A stretch of DNA of 64,000 nucleotides from Treponema sp. (lineage in GTDB: Bacteria > Spirochaetota > Spirochaetia > Treponematales > Treponemataceae): assembly GCA_016288205.1 (NCBI GenBank), contig JAEEYO010000015.1, positions 1 to 64,000 of the forward strand, given 5' to 3'. Below the pieces are notes generated by a model that was not told where the DNA came from, made no database searches, and saw only the letters and a list, made by a program, of their open reading frames with translations. Position 1 is the first letter of the stretch. Each line of letters opens with the position of its first letter. Below are positions 10,186 through 20,125 of this stretch, piece by piece. A program made the translations under genes and the position numbers.

Positions 10186-11664
10186 TCAGTCCTCAGGTCT
10201 TGTACCCGTGTTCACATCCGCGCCTACAGGAAGCACGTCCGGCTCAGCCTCAAGATGGAGCTTCTTCGAAAGCACGGGATAGTGCCTTATCTGATACATG
10301 TCCGTGTCCATCGCCATGACTTCCTTGATCGGGTATGGCTCGAAAAGCTTTCTCTTTATCCTGAACTTGATCCAGAAAAATGCGTAGATAGCGAGAACCA
10401 GGGTCGCCGCACCGAAGATTCCGAATATGATCAGACGGTTCTGCATGTCGGGAGCGATGTTCCAGATCATGAAGAGATTTCCGATCACACCGATCACCGG
10501 TATTAATATCCCGAACGGCAGCTTAAATGTCCTCGGCGCTTTCGGCAGCTTGAAGCGAAGCACAATCACGTTAAGATGAACCACCACGTAGCAGAAAATC
10601 CAGAACACGCAGCCTGTGTTTATGAAGAAGATAATCTTCTCGCTTGTGCCCAGACCGGTCGCATTGATCAGAGACTGGGCAAACATCACCAGAAAAAGTC
10701 CGACGTACGGGACTCCCTTTGAATTCCTCCGCATGAAAACCTTGGGGAGAAGGTCAATCTTTGCCATACCGAAGCAAAGCTGGCTCAAGCCGAACATTCC
10801 TGTGTTCAGCGTGCTTATCACGGCAAGGAGAGAGACGAGCGTCATCCATGCAGTACCCGCCTTGCCCAGAAGCGCACTTCCGTACAGCATGTGGGGAACC
10901 ACACTTTCACCCAGCTCTTCCCACGGAGTATAAAGTCCGAATCCGAAGGTCACAAGAACCTGCATGACAAGGATTATCACCAGGCTCAGCACCATTCCGA
11001 GCGGGATATTCCGTCTTGCATTCCTTACCTCAGGTGAAATGGGAACAATGAACTCAACCCCGATGAACAGAAAGAATGAAAGACCAAGAAGCGAGAATAT
11101 ATCTTTCAGGTCCGAAGAAATCACCAGCGGCTGTTCCACCACGGAATCAGGGTTTATCTTTATGCAGCCAAGGATTCCCATGATCACCAGAGAACCGATA
11201 AGTCCGTATGCCACGATATTCTGGATTTTTGCGAACATATCCACGCCGAACATATTGAGTATGAACAGAACAACAATGAGCGCAATAGTATAGACCGATC
11301 CGCTGATGGGAACAGACTTGAACACCTCGCTCAACGTATTTCCGAACATAGCCGCTTCGGAACTGCCAAGGATAATCTGGCAGCACAGGAAACCGCCCAC
11401 ATTCACGATGATTGTTACAAAGGGACCTAAGCTTGCAAGCGTAAACTGAGCCATACCGCCCGTCAGGTTTGGCATGAGGGCATTCAGCTCGCATATAGAC
11501 AGGGCCGTCAGTATGTTGAACGCACATGCGACCGCCATACTGATGATGAAGGGAGTACCTATCGCGCTGGCACCCTGTCCGATCGAAAGCAGACAGCTCG
11601 TGGCAACAATCAGTCCCACTCCGGTGGCAATGACGCTCGCAAGTCCCAAAGATTTTTGATTCAT
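10186..11664 (-). CDS. APC-family amino acid permease
   Basis: Multi-TM protein; start after AGGAGG; LGLASVIATGVGLIVATSCLLSIGQG. Confidence 0.8.
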   Translation of the reverse strand: MNQKSLGLASVIATGVGLIVATSCLLSIGQGASAIGTPFIISMAVACAFNILTALSICELNALMPNLTGGMAQFTLASLGPFVTIIVNVGGFLCCQIILGSSEAAMFGNTLSEVFKSVPISGSVYTIALIVVLFILNMFGVDMFAKIQNIVAYGLIGSLVIMGILGCIKINPDSVVEQPLVISSDLKDIFSLLGLSFFLFIGVEFIVPISPEVRNARRNIPLGMVLSLVIILVMQVLVTFGFGLYTPWEELGESVVPHMLYGSALLGKAGTAWMTLVSLLAVISTLNTGMFGLSQLCFGMAKIDLLPKVFMRRNSKGVPYVGLFLVMFAQSLINATGLGTSEKIIFFINTGCVFWIFCYVVVHLNVIVLRFKLPKAPRTFKLPFGILIPVIGVIGNLFMIWNIAPDMQNRLIIFGIFGAATLVLAIYAFFWIKFRIKRKLFEPYPIKEVMAMDTDMYQIRHYPVLSKKLHLEAEPDVLPVGADVNTGTRPED

Positions 11665-11674
11665 AAAAGACCTC

Positions 11675-12034
11675 CTAAATCTCCCCGGAGATGAGGGCAG
11701 CCTCGCCTTCCTCACCTGTACGGACGCGGACAATATCCGTCACATCGCTCACGAAAATCTTTCCGTCGCCAATGTGTCCCGTGTACAGCTCCTTTTTCAG
11801 GAATTCAATCAGCTCAGGAACATCCTCCTTGGGAAGCACCATCATGACGACTTCCTTCGGCAAAAGCTGTATGTCCTTTTTTTCCTCCACCTCAAATTCC
11901 TGGGTTCCATGCTGCACTCCGCATCCGAGCACCTGATAGACCGTCATTCCGGTTATGTGGAACTTTCCCAACGCCTTCTGCAGCGCCGCAATCTTTGATA
12001 TTCCTGTTATTACTTCAACTCTTGAAAACTTCAT
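11675..12034 (-). CDS. PII-family signalling protein (atypical T-loop)
   Basis: YTGHIGDGKIFVSDVTDIVRVRTGEEGEAAL matches the PII C-terminal signature; SD AAGGAGG. Confidence 0.8.
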   Translation of the reverse strand: MKFSRVEVITGISKIAALQKALGKFHITGMTVYQVLGCGVQHGTQEFEVEEKKDIQLLPKEVVMMVLPKEDVPELIEFLKKELYTGHIGDGKIFVSDVTDIVRVRTGEEGEAALISGEI

Positions 12035-12053
12035 TTTTTGCCTCCTTTTATTT

Positions 12054-13205
12054 TTACACCACCATCTTGGGTGTCTCCCAGAGATTGAGCTTGGTACCGA
12101 TTCCCTTCTCCAAGGCATTGCGGTAAACGATTGTTCCCCACGCCACATCCTCGACAGGCATTCCGCCCACGGAGTAGATTACAATCTCGTCGTCCTTTCT
12201 GTGCACCGGAGCCTTTCCAGTAAGCACGTCGCCCAAATCATCCAGCTGATCCCTTGTCATCTTGCCGGAAGAAATCAAATCTTCGACGTAGACCGCAGGA
12301 ATCGGGATGGTGTTGAACGCATCCGGGGAATACTCATCCTCCCAGGCCTCGTACAGCTTCACATTGTCCGCAACGTTTCTGGCACGGTTCACCACGAAAT
12401 CCTCGTCGAACCTCAGGGCAGCTGTCGTGCAGATCATCGCACCCTTTTTAATCCATTCTTCCTTTATATATGGATAGTTATCCACACTTCCGGTCGGTAC
12501 GGACGTGGACACATAAACGATGTCGCTGTCACGCACGGCCTCCTCAATGGACTCCACCTTCACGAAATCAACTCCGGGATAGTCCTCCTTCGCCATGCCG
12601 ATGAAGCTTTCCAGAGACGCAGCACCGCGACCCTTCACCTTCACGGTCTTGATTCCGCTCCTTACCGCCATGATCGCAGCGAGGGCAGTCTTGCTCATAA
12701 CTCCTGGGCCAACAATTCCGACGGTGGAAGAGTCCTCCCGTGAAAAATATTTGAATCCTACACCGGGAACCGCGCCTGTCCTGTATGCAGAAAGAATGTT
12801 CGCGCTCATAAAGGCAACCGGGCATCCAGTGTCCTTGTCATTCAGCACGAGCATAAGAATGGAGCGTGGAAGTCCCTTGCCCCTGTTGTCCGCGTTGGAG
12901 CCGTACCACTTGCAGCCGGCCATGTCGAATTTTCCGCCGAGATATGCGGGCATTGCCATAAAACGTCTGTCCGGACCGTCAACAGGCATCTCCGGGAAAG
13001 GAGATTTTTCGGGGAAAGTCACCATGGTTCCGTGGCTGTTTCCGTTTGCGCCGCCCATCCTGTAATTTCCAATTTTCATCAACTTGAACATCTCTTCCAT
13101 CGCGTCAATGCAGCCGGCCATGTCCTTTACACCGGCCTTAATCATGTCTTCCTCGCTGAGATACAAAAAATCAACCCTCGGATACATTTCCTTTGCTCCT
13201 GCCAT
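12054..13205 (-). CDS. ornithine cyclodeaminase/mu-crystallin family protein (tyramine oxidase subunit B-like)
   Basis: AYRTGAVPGVGFKYFSREDSSTVGIVGPGVMSKTALAAI and overall OCD family layout. Confidence 0.75.
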   Translation of the reverse strand: MAGAKEMYPRVDFLYLSEEDMIKAGVKDMAGCIDAMEEMFKLMKIGNYRMGGANGNSHGTMVTFPEKSPFPEMPVDGPDRRFMAMPAYLGGKFDMAGCKWYGSNADNRGKGLPRSILMLVLNDKDTGCPVAFMSANILSAYRTGAVPGVGFKYFSREDSSTVGIVGPGVMSKTALAAIMAVRSGIKTVKVKGRGAASLESFIGMAKEDYPGVDFVKVESIEEAVRDSDIVYVSTSVPTGSVDNYPYIKEEWIKKGAMICTTAALRFDEDFVVNRARNVADNVKLYEAWEDEYSPDAFNTIPIPAVYVEDLISSGKMTRDQLDDLGDVLTGKAPVHRKDDEIVIYSVGGMPVEDVAWGTIVYRNALEKGIGTKLNLWETPKMVV

Positions 13206-13256
13206 AATCGCCTCCTGAAAAAGCTTACAGTTTTTTTCTCATCTCCGACACAAACA

Positions 13257-13298
13257 AAAAAAAGACGCCGGACCTTCAAACGAAAATCCAGCGTCTTT
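13257..13298 (-). terminator. intrinsic terminator-like hairpin between the AraC gene and the OCD gene
   Basis: Minus strand AAGACGCTGGA...TCCGGCGTCTTTTTTTT. Confidence 0.65.
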
Positions 13299-13381
13299 GC
13301 CTTGCTTACGGACATACTATAAATTTTTTCCGGAAATGTTTCTTGTAAAAATCGGAACTGATTCGGAACATCCAAGAGGAC

Positions 13382-14206
13382 TCACACGGTCCTGACCTTC
13401 GACGAATAGTTTCCGTCAGAAATCTCCGCGGTGTAGATTGAGGGAGCCTTGCCGCTGAGCTCCTTGAACTCATGGATAAAATGGGACTGGTCATAGAAAT
13501 CATACTCGGAGGAGATTGCCGTGAGCGACTCCATGTTCCCCATGTGCATCTCACCCAGAAGGAACTGAAATTTCACCGCCGTACAAAGCTGTTTCGCACT
13601 GAAGCCGATCTCGCTCTCAAAAATCTTATTTATGTAGCGGGACGTATAGCCGGAAAGTTTCTCCAGCTCCTTCACCTTGACCATGCCCCTGTGATTGATG
13701 ATGATGTCCGCAATCTGATTGAAGAGCCCCGTTTTCTCAGGCGATTTTTTACCCCTGCCGCAGAGAGCCGGAAATTCCTGAAGGAAGACTTTCATGCGCG
13801 ACTCAAAATCCGTCTGCATGCCCATGTGCGAGCAGAATTCCCTGGAGAAATCAAGTCCGTCAAGGATGATCACCTTGCCCACAGTCTCTTTCGCAGACAT
13901 ACCGGGAATGGAAAACGCACATCCGGGAGTGAGCCTCACACCGAAATACTGGGCGTCCTTTTTCACCGAGAAGGTTCTTTTCTCAAGCGTGCTCCCAACA
14001 AAATGGGTCCTGAGCGATCCGTCCCTGTACTCAAAGAGCAGATTGCTGCATCCGTCGGTCAAAACCGGAACAGTGATGTCCGATTCCGTCCTGTTTGAAA
14101 AACTGTAAAAATGCGATATTCCGTTCTCAAAAAGCAATCGCTGGCAAAAATCATCCGAATCAAGGACAAAGTACGGCTGTATCGACATAAGCGGGGTTCG
14201 TTCCAT
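13382..14206 (-). CDS. AraC-family transcriptional regulator
   Basis: C-terminal double HTH region (KVKELEKLSGYTSRYINKIFESEIGFSAKQLCTAVKFQFLLGEMH...YDQSHFIHEFKELSGKAPSIY). Start uncertain (ORF extends to 14263). Confidence 0.75.
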   Translation of the reverse strand: MERTPLMSIQPYFVLDSDDFCQRLLFENGISHFYSFSNRTESDITVPVLTDGCSNLLFEYRDGSLRTHFVGSTLEKRTFSVKKDAQYFGVRLTPGCAFSIPGMSAKETVGKVIILDGLDFSREFCSHMGMQTDFESRMKVFLQEFPALCGRGKKSPEKTGLFNQIADIIINHRGMVKVKELEKLSGYTSRYINKIFESEIGFSAKQLCTAVKFQFLLGEMHMGNMESLTAISSEYDFYDQSHFIHEFKELSGKAPSIYTAEISDGNYSSKVRTV

Positions 14207-14363
14207 GGGAAACTGCCTCTCTTCCATAAAAAACGATGCGTCATACGAAGCCACAAAACGCAAGGATTCTAAACCAAAAGAAAAAAAAATTCAACAGGTA
14301 TTCATCATGATAAATTCTTCCCTTTTTACGGCAGAATTGACGGCACAGATTCAACGCAAAATA

Positions 14364-14392
14364 TTGACTAAATCCCTTTTCTTCTATATACT
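14364..14392 (+). promoter_or_regulatory. alaS promoter (predicted ~3-nt 5' UTR)
   Basis: TTGACT-N17-TATACT, ATG at 14402. Confidence 0.7.
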
Positions 14393-14401
14393 AGCAACAT
14401 T

Positions 14402-16225
14402 ATGACCGCTAACGACTTACGTTCAAAATACATTGCGTTTTTTAAAAGCAAAAATCATGCAGAGATTTCCGGACAGTCTTTGATACCGGAAAATGACCCA
14501 TCCGTACTTTTCACCACGGCCGGAATGCATCCTTTGGTTCCCTATCTTCTTGGCGAGCCTCATCCGGCAGGAACACGCCTTACTGACTACCAGAAGTGCA
14601 TCCGAACGGGCGACATTGATGAGGTCGGAGATCCCAGCCATCTTACATGCTTCGAGATGCTCGGAAACTGGTCCCTTGGCGACTATTTCAAGAAAGAGTC
14701 CATCGCATTCTCATACGAATTCCTTACAAGCAAGGACTGGCTCGGTCTGGATCCCAAAAAGCTTTCCGTCACTGTTTTTGAAGGCGACGAGAGCGCACCC
14801 AGAGATGACGAAGCCGCGGGATACTGGAAGGAAAACGGAATGCCCGAGGACAAGATTGCGTATCTTCCGGCAAGCGACAACTGGTGGGCGGCAGGTCCTA
14901 CAGGTCCGTGTGGTCCCGACACTGAGATTTTCTACTGGGTCGGCGAGGGATTTCCTCCCGTGGGCAGCAACAAAAAGACCGACAGCGCGAACTGGATGGA
15001 AATCTGGAACAACGTCTTCATGCAGTTCAACCGCATTGACGAAAAGACTCTCGTAAAGCTACCCAAGCAGAACGTGGACACAGGAATGGGCCTTGAGAGA
15101 ACCAACTGCATCCTCCAGGGAAAGACCAGCGTATATCTCACCGAGGTTTTCCAGCCCATCATCGCGGAAATTGAGAAATTAGCTTCATATAAATACGGCG
15201 ACGACAGCGAAAAGGACAAGAGCGTAAGAATCATCGCGGATCATGTGCGAGCGTCAGTATTCATCCTTGGTGACCAGAGGGGTGTCTCTCCCTCAAATCT
15301 CGGCGCGGGCTACGTCCTCAGAAGACTCATCCGAAGGGCCGTGCGTCATGGTCTCAAGCTTGGAATCGACGTGGATTTCCTTGGCCCCATCGCGTCAGTC
15401 GTGGTCGAAAACTTCAAGGGAGCATATCCTGAGCTTGCCGACAACCGCGAGAAGATTGAAAAGGAACTTAAGGCGGAGGAGAACAAATTCCGCGACACAC
15501 TGAAAAAAGGCGAGGCGGAGTTCCAGAAGCTTCTCCCCAACCTGCTCAAGAACCCCAAGAAGGAGATTTCGGGCAAGGTCGCATTCAGACTTTACGACAC
15601 ATTCGGCTATCCGGTGGAGCTCACACAGGAACTTGGAGCCGAGCACGGATTTACCGTTGACCTTGAGGGATTCAAGGAAGCGGAGAAAAAGCATCAGGAA
15701 GCATCGAAGTCCCTTGACGCGGGAAAAGCAAAGGGCGGACTTGCAGAGCAGAGTGAGATCACAACGAAATACCACACGGCTACCCACCTTTTGCAGCAGG
15801 CTTTGGTTGACGTACTCGGAGACCAGGTGGCGCAGAAGGGAAGCAACATCAACAACGAGCGCATGAGGTTCGACTTCACCTTCGACCGACCGATGACCAA
15901 GGAAGAGATCCAGAAGGCCGAGGACATCGTTAACGCGAAGATCAAGGAAGATTTGCCCGTCAGCATGGAGATTATGACTCTGGAGCAGGCAAAGGCTGAG
16001 GGAGCGAGGGCACTTTTCGCCAACAAATACGGCGAGAGCGTCAAGGTCTACACCATCGGACGTGACCCGAAGAACGACTGGTTCAGCAAGGAAGTCTGCG
16101 GAGGACCTCATGTCCAGCACACGGCACAGATCGGCGAGTTCAAGATTACGAAGGAACAGTCGTCGTCAGCCGGAGTAAGGCGAATCCGCGCGGTTATTTC
16201 CGGTGGACTGCCGCTTGACAATTAG
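14402..16225 (+). CDS. alaS: alanyl-tRNA synthetase, short form
   Basis: LRSKYIAFFKSKNHAEISGQSLIPENDPSVLFTTAGMHPLVPYL, editing-domain HTATHLL and CGGPHVQHT; ends after the editing domain. Confidence 0.95.
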   Translation: MTANDLRSKYIAFFKSKNHAEISGQSLIPENDPSVLFTTAGMHPLVPYLLGEPHPAGTRLTDYQKCIRTGDIDEVGDPSHLTCFEMLGNWSLGDYFKKESIAFSYEFLTSKDWLGLDPKKLSVTVFEGDESAPRDDEAAGYWKENGMPEDKIAYLPASDNWWAAGPTGPCGPDTEIFYWVGEGFPPVGSNKKTDSANWMEIWNNVFMQFNRIDEKTLVKLPKQNVDTGMGLERTNCILQGKTSVYLTEVFQPIIAEIEKLASYKYGDDSEKDKSVRIIADHVRASVFILGDQRGVSPSNLGAGYVLRRLIRRAVRHGLKLGIDVDFLGPIASVVVENFKGAYPELADNREKIEKELKAEENKFRDTLKKGEAEFQKLLPNLLKNPKKEISGKVAFRLYDTFGYPVELTQELGAEHGFTVDLEGFKEAEKKHQEASKSLDAGKAKGGLAEQSEITTKYHTATHLLQQALVDVLGDQVAQKGSNINNERMRFDFTFDRPMTKEEIQKAEDIVNAKIKEDLPVSMEIMTLEQAKAEGARALFANKYGESVKVYTIGRDPKNDWFSKEVCGGPHVQHTAQIGEFKITKEQSSSAGVRRIRAVISGGLPLDN

Positions 16226-16379
16226 GCAAATTTGGCCTGAAAAAGTTTTTTCCCTGTAACGAAAGGGACAGGGGTTTGTTATATTAAATGTACGGGGGAA
16301 GCCGAAAGACACCCCCTTCTGGAAAGAGAAAGTTCGGGATTCATTCCGGCTTTTATTTCGGAAGACTTAAACAAAGAGG

Positions 16380-17477
16380 ATGAATATGAAACGCTTAGCT
16401 ATTGGAATCGCACTTTTTTTGACAATTACGGCATCTGTCTTCGCACAGAGTGACCTTCAGCCTTTGGCGGTGGTAAAACTGAACAAATCAGAGACTATCA
16501 CCCTTAAACAGCTCAAGACCCGTGCTGGATTTCTTGAAAAACAGCTTGCGGCGGCAGGGGCAAACCAGAAACTCACCCCCGAGCAGCGTTCACAGCTTCT
16601 TGACAGCCTGATTCAGGAAAAACTCGTGGCACAGGCGGCTGCAAAATCAGGAATAAGCGTTACGGACAGCGAGGTTGACGCGGCTTTCCTGAGCACATTC
16701 GCACAGCAGATAGGACAGCAGGTAACGGAAGCACAGCTTTCAGACATGATTAAGAAACAGACCGGAAAGACTCTGAACGAGTACATTCTGGAATCCTCAG
16801 GAATGAGCCTTTCTGACTACAAGGCATATCTGAAAAACCAGCTTCTCGCCCAGAGATACGTTTTCACACAGAAACAGGCGGACATCCAGAAAGTCACTGC
16901 GACAGACAAGGAAATCCGCAGCGCTTACGACATGAACAAGTCACAGTACGTGTGGAACGACATGGTGAAGCTCTTCCTCGTGGTAGTACCCAAGGGAACT
17001 GACGCGGCGACAGCAAAGGCAACAGCCACCGACCTCCGCAACCAGTACGTGAAGAATCCGTCCGTGGAGAACACAATCAAGGCATCTCCCGACAACGGAA
17101 AGAAATATCAGGCCGGAAACATGATTGTGCAGAAGACAACTGACCAGGCACGCATCCTGGGATGGTCATACGACAACATCGAGGAGCTTTTCAGCAAGGC
17201 AAAGGGATATGTCGGAGAGATTACCGAGACAAAGACAGACTTCCAGTTCTACGCCGTCCAGGAAAAGTACTCCGCAAAGATGCTCGCAATCAGCGACATA
17301 ATCACACCAGAGTCAAACGTGACTGTGTACGAGTACATCAAGAGCGTGCTGACTTCCCAGAAGCAGAGCCAGTATTTCGCACAGGCGGCGCAGGACATCG
17401 CCTCATCACTTGACACACCGGCAAACGTGGAGCGCAAGAAGACCGGATCAGCACTCACATCGCTCCTCAACTGGTAG
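16380..17477 (+). CDS. SurA-N/peptidylprolyl isomerase-like periplasmic chaperone
   Basis: Signal peptide; SurA-N-like LTPEQRSQLLDSLIQEKLVAQAAAKSGISVTDSEVDAAF. Start may be the ATG at 16386. Confidence 0.75.
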   Translation: MNMKRLAIGIALFLTITASVFAQSDLQPLAVVKLNKSETITLKQLKTRAGFLEKQLAAAGANQKLTPEQRSQLLDSLIQEKLVAQAAAKSGISVTDSEVDAAFLSTFAQQIGQQVTEAQLSDMIKKQTGKTLNEYILESSGMSLSDYKAYLKNQLLAQRYVFTQKQADIQKVTATDKEIRSAYDMNKSQYVWNDMVKLFLVVVPKGTDAATAKATATDLRNQYVKNPSVENTIKASPDNGKKYQAGNMIVQKTTDQARILGWSYDNIEELFSKAKGYVGEITETKTDFQFYAVQEKYSAKMLAISDIITPESNVTVYEYIKSVLTSQKQSQYFAQAAQDIASSLDTPANVERKKTGSALTSLLNW

Positions 17478-17486
17478 GAACCCAGA

Positions 17487-17924
17487 GTGTCACGAAGAAA
17501 AGGACGAATATTGGCGGTTCAGGCCCTCTACTCCTATGACAACGGCGGAGGGTCTCTTGAAGAAGTATTGAAATTGGAGTGGGAAAATCTTCCTGAGGAC
17601 GACAAAAACGTTGCGACGGTGGATTTTGCCCGCGCTCTGATTGCAGGCACCATCAATCATAAGGACGAAGTGGATGAGATGATACAAAAGCATCTCACCG
17701 GAAACTGGGACTTTAGCAGGATAAATAAAGTTTCCCTCGCCATCCTGAGAATCAGCACATTCACGCTGATGTTCCAAAAGGACGTGCATCCCTCCATAGT
17801 GATTGACGAGGCCATAGACATCGCGCAGGATTATGGCACGGATGACTCGTTCCGATTCATAAATGCTGTGCTTGATAACATACGGAAAGAACTTAATGCT
17901 GAGACGAATGCGGGAGAAGAGTAA
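17487..17924 (+). CDS. nusB: transcription antitermination protein NusB (GTG start)
   Basis: MSRRKGRILAVQALYSYD...VDEMIQKHLTGNWDFSRINKVSLAILRISTFTLMF...VIDEAIDIAQDYGTDDSFRFINAVLDNI. Confidence 0.92.
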   Translation: MSRRKGRILAVQALYSYDNGGGSLEEVLKLEWENLPEDDKNVATVDFARALIAGTINHKDEVDEMIQKHLTGNWDFSRINKVSLAILRISTFTLMFQKDVHPSIVIDEAIDIAQDYGTDDSFRFINAVLDNIRKELNAETNAGEE

Positions 17925-19890
17925 ATTGAATCTCATCCGAAGGAGACCACTGGTGCAGATTTTTGTACCGGTGGTTTTGTCATGTCTGGTTTGCAACATT
18001 TCCTGTTCAAACCATGTTGAGGGCGGCTCGCTTCCGAGTATGCTTGATTCCGCCGACAATTACATAGCCGCAGGTGACGCAAAATCTGCCATCGCGATTC
18101 TGGATCAGGCGGCCACACAGGCGGACGGAACTTATGAGCAGCTTGGAGTGTTCAAGCGTTTTATGAAGCTCGGAGATTTGAACCGCGCGGAAAAAACGGT
18201 CAAAAAAGCCCTCAAAAAGGACAAAAAATCCCCGGAACTGAACGCCGTTTACGGAAATCTCCTTCTCAAGAAAGGACAGACGGCAAAAGCACTCAAGCAG
18301 GCAAAAAATCTCTCGGGAACGAAATACGGCTCAATCTACGCCGAGGCATTCCTCCGCACCGCACAGGAGACCGGAAAATCAGCGAACGAGCTTTTCGGGG
18401 CAAAAAAGACAAAGGCGGACAAGGAATGGAAAAAATCCTGCGAGAGATTCCCCGATGATATAGCCCTCAGGCAGAGAGTATTCAGGGACAGACGATTTTC
18501 TTCTATATACTATGACGCATTTTTGGGAACGGGCAAGTACAGGTGGAACTGGAACGCGGCGACCCTTGACATGCTTGGCGGAAAATACTCACAGGCTGCG
18601 GACAAATATTCAGGAGAGACGGAAAACGCCGAGGACTCCCTTTTCTGGGGCAAGGTTCTCTATGACGCAGGACATTTCCCGGAGAGTCTGGACGCACTCA
18701 CCCAGCACGAGGATGATCTGGACGAGGACGACGAGGAATATGATTACGTCACGGCGGTACAGACAAAGGCATTGCTGGCGGATGTCTACTATATTCTGGG
18801 ACAGGATTCAGACTCAGCACAAAAACGTGAGGAAATCCTTGACATGGAGATTGAGGAAGGCACTCTCGCGGATTCAGTCCTGCCGAGCGTATACGTAAAC
18901 AGCGCGATCTACGCAAAATCCCAGGAGGACCCTTTTTCCGAGTATGAGTTCCTGAGCAGGGCCGTAAATGACTACCCGGAGTACATCCCCGCGCTCGCAT
19001 CCTACGGTGAGTTCGCACTTGAGCGCATGAACAGGCCCCCGGACGACACGATGACAGCCCATATCCGTGCAGCAGGACTTCTGACCAGGGAAATGGAAAA
19101 GGACGCTGAGATTCCCGAAATCAACCTGAACGGCATCCTTGACCAGATGAAAGCCCTGTCCTCAAAGACCGACAACTCCGAACTGAAAGTTATGATGGAA
19201 AAGCTCTACTCAAGGGCAAACAGGGGTGAGGAAAAATCAAGGATGAGCGCGAGAATCTGGACCATGCTTGAGCAGAGCGAGACCGGCAACAACCTGTATC
19301 CGGAGCCAATTGTACGCTACGCCGTATCCACATTCATTAACAACGATCTTTTCTCGGACGCAGAGGATCTTTTCATGCGTTACGAGATGGCAAATCACCG
19401 CGACAGTCTTTCGGGAAAGAAAAAGAAGGCCAAGGTCTTCGTTCCTGAGGACAACATGAATCTTCTGAGCCTGTGGGAGTGCGAGGCAGCCGCATGGTTC
19501 CGCATTTACCACGGGGACTATGAGAACGCGAAGAAACTCTATGACCACATCCTTGACGTGTACGCAGACCGCAGTCCGGTGCTGAATGTCTCAGGGCAGA
19601 ATGAGTCGGTCGTGAACACTTACATAAACCTGGGCAACCTCTATTCAAGGGACAAGCGCTCCCCCATCGCCATGGACTACCTCAACAAGGCATCCGGAAG
19701 GGCATCATCCGCGGAAAAAAAGGCGGAGATTCTTTACCGCATGGGCAAAATCAGCTACTACCAGAGGGACTATCACAGTGCCTCACGCTTCATACAGTAT
19801 GCGCTTAAGCTCGATCCCTCGCACAACAGGGCGCATTTCGTAGAGCAGCAGATTGAAAGGGCAACGATGCTGGAGAGTGACGCAGACTAG
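17899..19890 (+). CDS. TPR-repeat lipoprotein
   Basis: Lipobox-like VVLSCLVCNISC, multiple TPR-like helices. Confidence 0.7.
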   Translation: MRRMREKSKLNLIRRRPLVQIFVPVVLSCLVCNISCSNHVEGGSLPSMLDSADNYIAAGDAKSAIAILDQAATQADGTYEQLGVFKRFMKLGDLNRAEKTVKKALKKDKKSPELNAVYGNLLLKKGQTAKALKQAKNLSGTKYGSIYAEAFLRTAQETGKSANELFGAKKTKADKEWKKSCERFPDDIALRQRVFRDRRFSSIYYDAFLGTGKYRWNWNAATLDMLGGKYSQAADKYSGETENAEDSLFWGKVLYDAGHFPESLDALTQHEDDLDEDDEEYDYVTAVQTKALLADVYYILGQDSDSAQKREEILDMEIEEGTLADSVLPSVYVNSAIYAKSQEDPFSEYEFLSRAVNDYPEYIPALASYGEFALERMNRPPDDTMTAHIRAAGLLTREMEKDAEIPEINLNGILDQMKALSSKTDNSELKVMMEKLYSRANRGEEKSRMSARIWTMLEQSETGNNLYPEPIVRYAVSTFINNDLFSDAEDLFMRYEMANHRDSLSGKKKKAKVFVPEDNMNLLSLWECEAAAWFRIYHGDYENAKKLYDHILDVYADRSPVLNVSGQNESVVNTYINLGNLYSRDKRSPIAMDYLNKASGRASSAEKKAEILYRMGKISYYQRDYHSASRFIQYALKLDPSHNRAHFVEQQIERATMLESDAD

Positions 19891-19926
19891 AAAATGGCTC
19901 TTTTCCGAAGATAAAAGCACATTGAG

Positions 19927-19966
19927 ACAGACCCGGAATTCAGATGGATTTTGGGTCTGTTTTTTT
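19927..19966 (+). terminator. intrinsic terminator
   Basis: ACAGACCC...GGGTCTGT followed by T7. Confidence 0.8.
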
Positions 19967-20125
19967 ATGCCGGCTGAATATATTTTTGTGCTCTATTTAA
20001 AATAAAACCAGCTCTAAAAACAAATGCTTTTAGAGAAAAAAGATGAGAAAAAGAATAAGGAGATTTGAAAAAACAGAAGTCCTAATCCCCCACGAGCATT
20101 TCGCGGAGGACCGGATGCTTCAACA

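Noticed and set aside
8602-10506. 634-aa plus-strand ORF
   Set aside because: Antisense shadow of the convincingly coding FAD oxidoreductase and its neighbours; composition typical of a reverse-frame ORF.
15395-16120. 241-aa minus-strand ORF inside alaS
   Set aside because: Antisense to conserved AlaRS sequence; no SD or recognisable family.
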